7,539 nucleotides of DNA, taken from positions 1 to 7,539 of the forward strand of contig CAMHDX010000040.1 of assembly GCA_946183895.1 (NCBI GenBank). Direction: 5' to 3'. Numbering within the stretch: the stretch's first letter is position 1; every line of letters begins with the position of its first letter. Below the pieces are notes generated by a model. The model made no database searches. It was not told the origin of the DNA and was given only the letters and a program-made list of their open reading frames with translations. This document shows positions 1 through 7,538 of the stretch, one piece after another. Both the position numbers and the translations under genes were made by a program. The DNA comes from an uncultured Porphyromonadaceae bacterium (GTDB lineage Bacteria > Bacteroidota > Bacteroidia > Bacteroidales > Muribaculaceae).

Positions 1-125
1 GGCTCTTGCATGGTCTTTAACATGAAGTCGGACCTTCGGCCCGCCAGTGTCTTCGATACTTTTTCATTAGAAATCAAAGCAGTCAACACACTTTAGAAAC
101 TTGAATAATTAAGAATTACGAATTG
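1..125. other. Upstream region before sbcD, no confident gene
   Basis: No gene can be supported here. On the + strand, the frame starting at base 1 stays open to a TAG at 94-96, so this could be the last 31 codons of an upstream gene or simply chance; the stretch is too short to recognise. The base composition is clearly more AT-rich than the genes to the right from about position 57 onward, as expected of an intergenic leader. A weak imperfect hairpin (about 29-43, loop TTC) can be drawn, but no T-run follows directly. A possible Bacteroidota -7 element (consensus TAnnTTTG) is approximated by TACTTTTT at 57-64, but I see no matching -33 TTTG at the right distance, so I do not call a promoter. 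Confidence 0.4.
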
Positions 126-127
126 AT
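107..127 (+). repeat. AT-rich heptad tandem repeat abutting the sbcD start
   Basis: AATT recurs exactly every seven bases at 107-110, 114-117 and 121-124. This gives units AATTAAG, AATTACG and AATTGAT, the third running into the start codon at 126. Two units differ by one base and the third is diverged. There is no purine-rich Shine-Dalgarno run, so the A/T-rich unstructured leader may itself aid ribosome loading, as is typical for Bacteroidota. With under three good copies this may be chance in AT-rich DNA. Confidence 0.4.
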
Positions 128-1286
128 GAAACTGATTCATACTGCCGATTGGCACATCGGTCAATCGTTCTACAACTACGACCGCTGCGACGAGGCGGCA
201 ATGATGATGCGCTCAATCGCGGCAATTGCTGCCGATGAGCGGCCCGACTTGCTGCTCATCAGCGGCGACATCTTCCACACCGCCATGCCCTCAGCCGCCG
301 CGCAGCGCACGTGGGCTGAGGGAGTGCTGGCGATACACGAGGCGTGTCCCACGATGACGACAGTGGTCATCAGCGGCAATCACGACAGTCCGTCGCGCCT
401 GGGCGCGTACTCGCGCCTGTGGCACCTTGCGGGAGTGCACATTGTTACGCCCGCCATGGCGGGCAAGCCCATCATGGTGGGCGACGAGGAGACCGGCGCG
501 GTGGTGGTGCCGGTGCCCTTTGTGCCGTCCGCGCTCGCCGGCGAGATGATAAGTCGCGCGGTAAGCGCAGCTCGCGAGATCAGCGGCCGGCGCCCCATCA
601 TCTTGATGGCGCACCAGGCTGTCGAGGGGCTGTCGCTGGACGGCCATCACCACCTGCCGGACGTGGCGATGGACTACATCTCCATTGACAGTGCCGTGCA
701 GGACGCGGTGGACTATATCGCCCTGGGCCACATCCACAAGCCGCAGGAGGTCTTGGCAGGCAAAGCCAGGTACAGCGGCTCGCCACTGCCGGTCCACTTT
801 GACGAGGCTTACTACAGCCACGGCGTAGACATCGTGACCATTGACCGCCACGGCGAGCCCGCCACGGTGCGGCAAGTGCCGGTGCCGCTCGCGGTGCCGC
901 TACTCACGGTGCCGGAGGCCCCGACCTCGCTCGACAACGCCATCGCGGCGATGAACAATCTGCCGGACACAACCTGCTACGTCAGGCTCCACATCGATGG
1001 CGACAACCACCCGTTGCCCCTCGACGCCAAGCAGCAGGCGCTCAACGCGTCGCAGGCAACCATTGACCCGGCCACGGACTTGCCGCGCAAGCGTTTCTCC
1101 GACTTCAAGGTGGTGCGCGAGGCGCAGGCGGCGCAAGCCTCGGGCCTTCGCGAAATCTCAGTAAGCGACATCGAGACCATCGACATCACCGAGGTCATGG
1201 AGCGCTACCTGAGCCGCACCGGTGCACCGGCGCTCACCGCCGACGAGCATCTTATCATCAACAACATCCTGAGCGAGCAACAATGA
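126..1286 (+). CDS. sbcD: SbcD, nuclease subunit of the SbcCD complex
   Basis: This is the Mre11-type metallophosphoesterase subunit. With SbcC it forms the Mn-dependent, ATP-driven nuclease that cleaves DNA hairpins and trims protein-blocked double-strand ends at the nucleoid. The calcineurin-like core spans about residues 1-240, and all metal and catalytic residues are visible: D8 and H10 (TADWHIG), D48 (SGDIFH), N85 and H86 (SGNHDSP), H163 (MAHQAVEG), and H202 and H204 (LGHIHKP). A YSGSPLPVHFDE stretch follows, as in the family. The remaining ~140 residues are the capping region and the C-terminal helices that should contact the base of the SbcC coiled coil. At 386 residues the length is normal. 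I start at ATG 126 rather than the in-frame TTG at 123, because MKLIHTADWH aligns with the usual SbcD N-terminus. The stop overlaps the sbcC start (ATGA, 1283-1286), implying translational coupling. Confidence 0.96.
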   Translation: MKLIHTADWHIGQSFYNYDRCDEAAMMMRSIAAIAADERPDLLLISGDIFHTAMPSAAAQRTWAEGVLAIHEACPTMTTVVISGNHDSPSRLGAYSRLWHLAGVHIVTPAMAGKPIMVGDEETGAVVVPVPFVPSALAGEMISRAVSAAREISGRRPIILMAHQAVEGLSLDGHHHLPDVAMDYISIDSAVQDAVDYIALGHIHKPQEVLAGKARYSGSPLPVHFDEAYYSHGVDIVTIDRHGEPATVRQVPVPLAVPLLTVPEAPTSLDNAIAAMNNLPDTTCYVRLHIDGDNHPLPLDAKQQALNASQATIDPATDLPRKRFSDFKVVREAQAAQASGLREISVSDIETIDITEVMERYLSRTGAPALTADEHLIINNILSEQQ

Positions 1287-3979
1287 AGATTAATCGCCTA
1301 TACATCAAGAACATCGCCTCGATCACCGAGGCGACCATCGACTTCACCACCTCACCGCTGCGCGACGAGCGGCTGATTCTCATCAGCGGCAACACGGGCG
1401 CGGGCAAGTCGACCATCCTCGACGCCATCTGCCTGGCACTGTACAACAAGACACCGCGCTTGGAGCAAGCCCCTCCCAAAACCAAAGTGGAAATAGCGAG
1501 CATCGGCGACGACGTGACGCTGAGCAGCCCGCTGCACCTGGTGCGCCGCACCAGCAGCGAGGCGAGGGCGGAGCTGCAATTCACGGGTAACGACGGGCAG
1601 GACTACACCGCCTCGTGGGTAGTCGAACGCAAGACACGGCAGTCCAAGGCGTTACGCACTCCGGAGAATAGTCTCATTGACGCCCAAGGCAACGTGCTTG
1701 CCACGCGAACCGAGGCGCTCAAGCGCATTGGAGAGCTCGTGGGCATGGACTTCACCCAGTTTTGCCGCACGACAATGCTCGCACAGGGCGAGTTCACACG
1801 CTTCTTGCGCAGCAACGAGAGCGACAAGAGCAGCATCCTGATGCGTCTGACCCACACCGAGCGGTTCGAGCAGATGGGGCGCCGCATCTATGAGCTGTAC
1901 AACAGCGAGGTGCTCAAGTGCTCCACCCTATCAACCGAGTGCGCCACCATCGAGGCGCAATGCCTTGACAACGAGCAAGTCACAAATCTCACCAAGCAAC
2001 TCGCCGAGGGCGACGACAACATCCGGACCATCAACGAGCAAGCCGCCGCCCTCGACAGCCAAATCAAGTGGATAGAGCAGCGCGATGCCCTGGCCCAACA
2101 GCGCGAGCGAGTGCAGAAGGACATCGACGGCAATGTGCGCGACCTGTACGTCGCCCTGCTGGAGCACAATGCGGCACTGATGAGCGAGATTGGCAACTAT
2201 GCCGGCGACAACCTCACGCCACAGCAAACCGTCGCGCTCATCAACGCCGACATCGCCGCCGCGACACGCCAGATAGAGACCCTGCAGACTCAGGAGAAGC
2301 AAGCCGGCGAGCAGTACGAAGCCTGCCATGTTGACGACATCACCGCCGAAATGAAAAAGCTCGACCAGCGCATTGGGGACATCGGCACCCTCGACAAGCA
2401 TCTCGCCACCGCCGACGAGCGCACCACCAAGGTCAATGACTGCGCGACCGCCGAGCGGCAAGCGGGCGACCGACTCCAGGAGTTAGAGCTACAATTACCT
2501 GTCAAGCAGCGCATTGCAGACGCCGCACTCGAGGCATACAATGTCGCCAAGGCAGCGTATGACAACGTGCACTTCACCATCGAGAACGCGGTGAACCAGG
2601 TGCGCAGCCATGTGCACTGCGGCGATGAATGCCCGGTGTGCGGCAATCGCATCGAGAATATTCGCTCTAATGAGCACTACACCCCCATCCTGCAACCGCT
2701 GGCATCCGCTCGCGACACCGCGCTTAACGAATCCAACCGCGCCACCACCGACGTCAAGGCGCTGCAACTATCCATCTCTTCCGCGCGCTCCACGCTCTCA
2801 AGCGCCAAGCAAGCCACCGCACGGGCTCAGAACGAGCTAAAAGCCACCAACGCCGACATCGACCGGCTCAAGCAGGCGCTGGGCATCGCACCCGACACCG
2901 CCGACCTTGCCGCCGCCATCGCCGCCCTCAAGCAAGACATAGCCAAGCGCCGCGAGCAACTCGAAGCCACACGGCGTCATGCCGAGGAGATCCAACGCCA
3001 CATCAGCGAGCTGGTCAAGCAGCGCGCCGCAGCTGTCAAGCTCGAGCAAAGCCACAACGATCGGCTGACCAAGTTCAACGACATGGTCGCGCTGCAAAGC
3101 GAGGCAGACGAGGCACTCACGGCAGCGACCGGCTTGCGCGGCGCGTGGACGACAATCGAGCCTAGCGACGGCTCGGGCCAAGCCGCCCGGGTCAAGCCCG
3201 CAATGCGCTCGCTGCAAAGCGCCGTCGACCATGTTAACGGTGAGCTAAACAGCATCGCCAAGCAAGAGCAAGAGTTGGAGAACACCCGTCCCGCCAATGC
3301 CGCCGAGACACCAGCCGACCTTGACCGCCTGCGCGAGCAGCTCGCCGAGCAACGCGCCACGGCAGCGACCCTCACCGAGCAGATGGGCTCATGGCGCACG
3401 CAGATTGAAAGCGACAAGACCAACCGCGAGCGGCTCAAGGATGCCCGTGATCGCCTCGAGGCGGCTCAACGTGAGCGCGACCGCTATGCCAGGTTGTGCG
3501 CCTGCTTCGGCTCGGCAGACGGCAAGAAGATGCGCACCATCGCCCTCGGCCTGATATTGGGCGACTTGCTGCGGGTGGCGAACAGCTTCCTGCGGCAGTT
3601 TGACGAGCACTACGAGCTCTACAACAACGGCGACTCGTTGACCATCATGATGCGCGACCGCCTGATGGGCAACACCGAGAGCGCGACGACCAACCTCAGC
3701 GGCGGCGAATCGTTCATGGTGAGCCTGGCGTTGGCGCTCGCGCTGGCGCGCACGGGCAGCAACATCATCACCGCCGACACGCTGTTCATCGACGAGGGCT
3801 TCGGCAGCCTGAGCGACGACGTGCTCGAGAACGTAATCAACGCCCTGGAGCACCTGCACCAAGCGAGCGGCCAGCGCGTGGTGATCATCAGCCACGTCGC
3901 CGAGTTGCAGGAGCGCATCGCTGCACGCATCCACGTCGCCGGCGGCAGGTGCATCACCACCGCCCTCACCCTACCCTAA
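1283..3979 (+). CDS. sbcC: SbcC, Rad50-type ATPase subunit of the SbcCD complex
   Basis: This is the SMC-like ABC ATPase partner of SbcD: ATP binding and hydrolysis gate access of DNA ends to the nuclease. The two halves of the nucleotide-binding domain flank a long coiled coil. The N-terminal half has Walker A GNTGAGKST (residues 36-44) and the Q-loop glutamine Q168 (AQGEF). Charged, Ala/Gln/Glu-rich helices follow, interrupted near the exact middle by the zinc hook CPVC (C450 and C453), which joins two SbcC arms through a shared zinc. Another cysteine, C446, lies just before it. The C-terminal half has the signature LSGGE (S806-E809), Walker B LFIDEG (D837, E838) and the H-loop ISH (H871). 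At 898 residues it is shorter than the ~1,050-residue E. coli protein; the difference should lie in coiled-coil length, since every ATPase motif is intact. The start ATG overlaps the sbcD stop by four bases. Confidence 0.96.
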   Translation: MKINRLYIKNIASITEATIDFTTSPLRDERLILISGNTGAGKSTILDAICLALYNKTPRLEQAPPKTKVEIASIGDDVTLSSPLHLVRRTSSEARAELQFTGNDGQDYTASWVVERKTRQSKALRTPENSLIDAQGNVLATRTEALKRIGELVGMDFTQFCRTTMLAQGEFTRFLRSNESDKSSILMRLTHTERFEQMGRRIYELYNSEVLKCSTLSTECATIEAQCLDNEQVTNLTKQLAEGDDNIRTINEQAAALDSQIKWIEQRDALAQQRERVQKDIDGNVRDLYVALLEHNAALMSEIGNYAGDNLTPQQTVALINADIAAATRQIETLQTQEKQAGEQYEACHVDDITAEMKKLDQRIGDIGTLDKHLATADERTTKVNDCATAERQAGDRLQELELQLPVKQRIADAALEAYNVAKAAYDNVHFTIENAVNQVRSHVHCGDECPVCGNRIENIRSNEHYTPILQPLASARDTALNESNRATTDVKALQLSISSARSTLSSAKQATARAQNELKATNADIDRLKQALGIAPDTADLAAAIAALKQDIAKRREQLEATRRHAEEIQRHISELVKQRAAAVKLEQSHNDRLTKFNDMVALQSEADEALTAATGLRGAWTTIEPSDGSGQAARVKPAMRSLQSAVDHVNGELNSIAKQEQELENTRPANAAETPADLDRLREQLAEQRATAATLTEQMGSWRTQIESDKTNRERLKDARDRLEAAQRERDRYARLCACFGSADGKKMRTIALGLILGDLLRVANSFLRQFDEHYELYNNGDSLTIMMRDRLMGNTESATTNLSGGESFMVSLALALALARTGSNIITADTLFIDEGFGSLSDDVLENVINALEHLHQASGQRVVIISHVAELQERIAARIHVAGGRCITTALTLP

Positions 3980-4003
3980 TTGACCACAAACAACCGCGAC
4001 ACG

Positions 4004-6958
4004 ATGAACGAACAATTCCTCAGCCAATTATACTTAAAGGACACCGCCTTTGACCGGTTGATGCAGCAGCGCGTGCACAACGTGCTGCTCATCGCCAGCA
4101 CCTATGACGCGTTTATCCTCGAGGAGGACGGACGCGTTGAGCAACAACTCTTCATGGAGTACTCAAGCCTGAGCCTGAGCTCCCCGCCGCGCGTGACGCG
4201 CGTGAGCAGCGGCGACGAGGCGATGCAAGCCATCGGCACGGGCCACTACGACCTGGTCATCGCCATGCCGGGCGTGGAGATTTCGCAAACGTTTGTCACG
4301 GCTCGTCTCATCAAGGGTAGCTACCCGGACATTCCGGTCGTGGTGCTGACGCCCTTTTCGCGACGCCTCATGGGCGAGGACCTCAGCGCGGTGGATTATG
4401 TGTTCTCATGGCTGGGCAACGTTGACTTGCTGCTGGCAATCATCAAGCTGCTGGAAGATAAGCTCAATGCCGAGCAGGATGTGCTCGACGTGGGTGTGCA
4501 GATGATTCTGCTGGTTGAGGACAGCGTGCGGTTCTACTCGTCGATTCTGCCCACGCTCTACAAGTTCATCTTGCGTCAAAGCCAGCGCTTCAGCACCGAG
4601 GCGCTCAACGCCCACGAGGGCATGCTGCGCATGCGCGGCCGCCCCAAGGTGATGCTGGCGCGCGACTACGAGGAGGCGATGGCGCTGTACGACCTCTACC
4701 ACGAACACATCCTGGGCGTAATCAGCGACGTGTCGTTCAAGCGCGGCGGCGTCAAGGACGCGCAGGCGGGACTGCACCTGGCACACGCGCTGCGCGAGCG
4801 TGACGCCTACCTGCCCATCATCATCGAGAGTAGCGATGCGATAAATCGCGCCGAGGTCAAGACCTTTGGCGGCACATTTGTCGACAAGAACAGCAAGGCG
4901 CTGCCCGTCGACCTGGGGCAGGCGGTGATGGACAACTTCGGCTTCGGCGACTTTGTCATTCGCGACCCGGACAACGGGCACGAAATCATGCGGCTACACA
5001 ATCTGCAGGAGTTGCAGTACCGCCTCAAGGATATTCCGGACCGCTCACTGCTCTATCACGCCCAGCGCAACGACATCTCGCGCTGGCTGTACTCGCGCGC
5101 CATCTTCCCCATCGCCCAGGTCATCAAGATGCACCGCTTTGTCGACATCAGCGAGGCGCCGGCGGTGCGGCGGCTGTTCACCGACTTGATTGTGAAGTAC
5201 CGCCTGATGAAGAATCGAGGCATGATCGCCGACTTCCGCGCCGACCGCTTTGACAAGTACAGCAACTTTGCCCGCATCGGCCTGGGCAGCCTGGGCGGCA
5301 AGGGGCGCGGCCTGGCGTTCATCGATTCGATCATCAAGCATCACCCGGAGTGCGACGACTTCAAGGGCATCACCATCTCGATTCCGCACACGGTGGTGCT
5401 GTGCACCGACGTGTTCGATGAGTTCATGGAGCACAACGGACTGTACCCGCTCGCGCTGAGCGACGCACCGGACGAGGCGATTCTCGAGGCCTTCCAGGCG
5501 GCGCAGTTCCCCGAGGCGATGCGCGACGACTTCAACACCATCTACGACGTGATGGACGCGCCCATTGCCATCCGCTCGAGCAGTCTGCTTGAGGATAGCC
5601 ACTACCAGCCGTTTGCCGGCATCTATGCCACCTACATGGTGCCGCACCTGCCCAACCGCGACGCGACGGTGAACATGATGTCGCGGGCCGTCAAGGCGGT
5701 CTACGCCTCGGTGTTCTTTGCCGCGAGCAAGGCGTACATGACTGCCACGAGCAACGTCATTGACCAGGAGAAGATGGCTGTAATCCTGCAGGAGGTGGTG
5801 GGCAAACCGCACGAGCAGTACTTCTACCCGTCGTTCAGCGGCGTGGCGCGCTCGCTCAACTATTATCCGCTCGAGAACGAGAAACCGGAGGACGGCGTGT
5901 GCGAGCTGGCTGTGGGCCTGGGCAAATACATCGTTGACGGCGGCTTGTCGCTGCGGTTCTCGCCGCTGCACCAGCACCACGTGCTGCAAACGAGCACGCT
6001 GCAACTTGCCCTGCGCGACACTCAGCGCAACTTCTACGCCATCGACACCACCATAGTCGACCCGCACTCGCTCATGCCCGCCGACGAGGGCTTCAACATC
6101 GCGCGACGCACCATCCAGCAGGCGGGCGACAATGGCGAGTTGCGCTACATGGTCTCGACGTTTGACTACCGTGACGGCGACCGCCTGCGCCACGACGACC
6201 AGGGCCGCGGCAGGCGCGTGGCAACCTTTGCCAACGTGCTGGACCACAACGCGTTCCCGCTTGCCGACGCGCTGCACTTCATGCTCACCACCGGCTGGCA
6301 GATGATGGACCGCCCGGTCGAAATCGAGTTTGCCGGCAATCTGGGCGACGACCACGACATGGCGTACGGCAAGCCTGGACACCTCTACTGGCTGCAAATT
6401 CGTCCCATGGTGGACCGGCGCGAGATGGTGGCGGACGATGTGCTCGACGTGCCCGACGACCGGCTGATTGTTGAGTGTCACAACGCCCTTGGACACGGCA
6501 CGATGACCGATATCCGCCACGTGGTGCTCGTCAACGAGGGCTGCTTTGACATGAGGCTTAACAGCGCGGTGGCAGCCGAGCTGGCTGACATCAACCGCAT
6601 GATGACCGACAAGGGGCTGGGATATGTGCTGATGGGGATTGGTCGCTGGGGCAGCAGCGATGAGGCGCTGGGCGTGCCGGTGCGCTGGGCTGACATCTCG
6701 ATGGCGCGCGTGGTAGTGGAGCTGCCGCGTGCCGAGGCGCCCATCGAGCCGAGCCAGGGCACACACTTCTTCCAAAATCTGACCAACTTCGGCGTAGGCT
6801 ACTTCTCGGTCACATCGGGCGACAAGTGCCACCTGGAGACCGTCAAGGCGGCACGTGTAGCCCACGCGGGCCAGTACGTCACCATCTACGAGTTTGACCG
6901 CGCGCTCACCATCATGGTCAACGGCCGCACCGGCCAAGCCTCCATCTCAATGTCATAG
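4004..6958 (+). CDS. Receiver-domain protein with PEP synthase-type ATP-grasp domain, function unknown
   Basis: The role is not known to me; this is not a complete PEP synthase or dikinase. Seen in order (984 residues, ATG numbering): a receiver-like fold at ~25-140 lacking the acidic pocket; a second receiver at ~165-310 with E172/D173 (LLVEDS), candidate phospho-acceptor D242 (VISDVSF), S276/S277 (IIIESSD) and K295 (FVDKNS); a helical linker; then an ATP-grasp domain of the PEP/pyruvate-binding N-terminal family (~425-805). That domain shows K433 (SLGGKGRGLA), R524 and E530 (AIRSSSLLED), an FAGIYATY stretch, and E775, Q798 and R800 (IEFAG, LQIRPM). A conserved-looking block follows (GIGRWGSSD at ~879-887, EPSQGTHFF at 915-923). 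I find no swivel-domain phospho-histidine motif and no PEP/pyruvate barrel. The start could instead be TTG 3980, directly after the sbcC stop, but ATG 4004 is preferred. It lies 24 bases after sbcC on the same strand, so cotranscription is plausible. ATP or another nucleotide is the likely ligand; the acceptor is unknown. Confidence 0.85.
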   Translation: MNEQFLSQLYLKDTAFDRLMQQRVHNVLLIASTYDAFILEEDGRVEQQLFMEYSSLSLSSPPRVTRVSSGDEAMQAIGTGHYDLVIAMPGVEISQTFVTARLIKGSYPDIPVVVLTPFSRRLMGEDLSAVDYVFSWLGNVDLLLAIIKLLEDKLNAEQDVLDVGVQMILLVEDSVRFYSSILPTLYKFILRQSQRFSTEALNAHEGMLRMRGRPKVMLARDYEEAMALYDLYHEHILGVISDVSFKRGGVKDAQAGLHLAHALRERDAYLPIIIESSDAINRAEVKTFGGTFVDKNSKALPVDLGQAVMDNFGFGDFVIRDPDNGHEIMRLHNLQELQYRLKDIPDRSLLYHAQRNDISRWLYSRAIFPIAQVIKMHRFVDISEAPAVRRLFTDLIVKYRLMKNRGMIADFRADRFDKYSNFARIGLGSLGGKGRGLAFIDSIIKHHPECDDFKGITISIPHTVVLCTDVFDEFMEHNGLYPLALSDAPDEAILEAFQAAQFPEAMRDDFNTIYDVMDAPIAIRSSSLLEDSHYQPFAGIYATYMVPHLPNRDATVNMMSRAVKAVYASVFFAASKAYMTATSNVIDQEKMAVILQEVVGKPHEQYFYPSFSGVARSLNYYPLENEKPEDGVCELAVGLGKYIVDGGLSLRFSPLHQHHVLQTSTLQLALRDTQRNFYAIDTTIVDPHSLMPADEGFNIARRTIQQAGDNGELRYMVSTFDYRDGDRLRHDDQGRGRRVATFANVLDHNAFPLADALHFMLTTGWQMMDRPVEIEFAGNLGDDHDMAYGKPGHLYWLQIRPMVDRREMVADDVLDVPDDRLIVECHNALGHGTMTDIRHVVLVNEGCFDMRLNSAVAAELADINRMMTDKGLGYVLMGIGRWGSSDEALGVPVRWADISMARVVVELPRAEAPIEPSQGTHFFQNLTNFGVGYFSVTSGDKCHLETVKAARVAHAGQYVTIYEFDRALTIMVNGRTGQASISMS

Positions 6959-6984
6959 CAAGCGGCACACCGCGCCGTCGCAAA

Positions 6985-6998
6985 ACCCCGTTAGGGGT
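6985..6998 (-). terminator. Possible intrinsic terminator in the convergent spacer
   Basis: A short perfect hairpin, ACCCC-GTTA-GGGGT, sits between the two converging genes. Read leftward it is followed at once by TTTT (6985-6982), the pattern of a weak rho-independent terminator, about 40 bases beyond the stop of the leftward lipoprotein gene. Read rightward it lacks a T-run (GCCAAATATTG follows), so any effect on the rightward gene would be weaker. The five-pair stem is short. GGCAC (6964-6968) and GTGCC (6997-7001) could pair as a competing outer stem. Confidence 0.4.
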
Positions 6999-7037
6999 GC
7001 CAAATATTGAACAACAACACCCGTGAACCTGCGTGAA

Positions 7038-7538
7038 TCAGTAACTGGTGATGGCGTAGCCGCCGCTGGGCTGGGCATGCACCTTGTAGATGCGCAGGCC
7101 GTACTTATTGGTGGCGGCGATGCCGCTGATGGGTCCGCCCATGCCGGTGAGCACGTTGTAGCGCGAGTTACACTGCGGGCACACCGCCTCGTAGTTGCTC
7201 TGGTCGATGCCCACCGCCACGCTCATCGTATTCTCAACGGGGCACGCCGCGTCGTAGGCAAGCGGCTCGTAGTTGCCCGTGCTGCTGTCAAGCCCCATGA
7301 TGAGCAACACGCCGCCGTAGCCCGTATAGGTACTGGCGGTGTACGGGAAATTGGAGGGCTGGCGGGTGGCGCGGTTGAAGTACTTCCAGTCACCCACGCC
7401 GCTCACGCCGTAGGTATTCCAGATGCCGTATCCGCTCAGGTCAATGCGCACGGTGAAGTTGGGCACCTCCTGATTGTTGACACTGTCGCAAGCGCTCAAT
7501 GCCAGCACGGCAATCAGCAAGCAAAACCATTTGTTCAT
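7038..7538 (-). CDS. Predicted lipoprotein with degenerate Rieske-like domain
   Basis: I do not recognise a named gene. The N-terminus is a typical lipoprotein signal: a short charged start (MNK), a hydrophobic stretch at ~4-16 and lipobox LSAC with C17 as the lipidation site, so the mature protein should be membrane-anchored facing the periplasm or outside. The mature part is ~150 residues, rich in Gly, Tyr and Ser. Its second half resembles a Rieske [2Fe-2S] fold: a first box with C99 (DAACPVE), a second box 21 residues later with C120 and C123 (AVCPQCNSRY), then a glycine-proline loop (GMGGPISG, 132-139) and a closing strand (LRIYKV). In a true Rieske centre each box supplies Cys and His. 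Here the first His position is V101 and the second is C123, so an ordinary Rieske cluster is not expected; binding of another metal, or a purely structural fold, is possible. The start codon lies one base from the window edge, so its promoter is not visible and a longer start cannot be excluded. It is convergent with the upstream operon. Confidence 0.8.
   Translation of the reverse strand: MNKWFCLLIAVLALSACDSVNNQEVPNFTVRIDLSGYGIWNTYGVSGVGDWKYFNRATRQPSNFPYTASTYTGYGGVLLIMGLDSSTGNYEPLAYDAACPVENTMSVAVGIDQSNYEAVCPQCNSRYNVLTGMGGPISGIAATNKYGLRIYKVHAQPSGGYAITSY

Noticed and set aside
29..64. Hairpin at 29-43 followed by a T-run at 60-64 as a terminator of an upstream gene
   Set aside because: The stem contains a mismatch and the T-run begins 17 bases after it, which is too far for an intrinsic terminator.
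123..125. TTG start for sbcD one codon upstream
   Set aside because: ATG 126 is adjacent and gives the standard MKLIHTADWH N-terminus with metal ligand D8 in its usual place.
3110..3375. Recurring CACGGCAGCGACC and GCTGCAAAGCG words in sbcC
   Set aside because: They encode low-complexity Ala/Thr and Leu-Gln-Ser coiled-coil segments and are irregularly spaced, so they are not a repeat element.
3980..4003. TTG start for the third gene, giving eight more residues
   Set aside because: The extra residues (MTTNNRDT) are polar and unlike a conserved start. ATG 4004 follows closely and is the commoner codon. TTG is kept only as an alternative.
4158..4206. Short direct repeats (AGCCTG twice, CGCGCGTGA twice) inside the pseudo-receiver
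   Set aside because: They lie within coding sequence, are only two copies each, and are explained by GC-rich codon choice for Ser-Leu and Arg-Val.
5045..6937. A 630-codon open frame on the minus strand opposite the ATP-grasp gene
   Set aside because: It is an antisense shadow of GC-rich coding sequence. Its translation is rich in Val, His, Arg and Ala with no recognisable domain, while the + frame here carries clear family motifs throughout.
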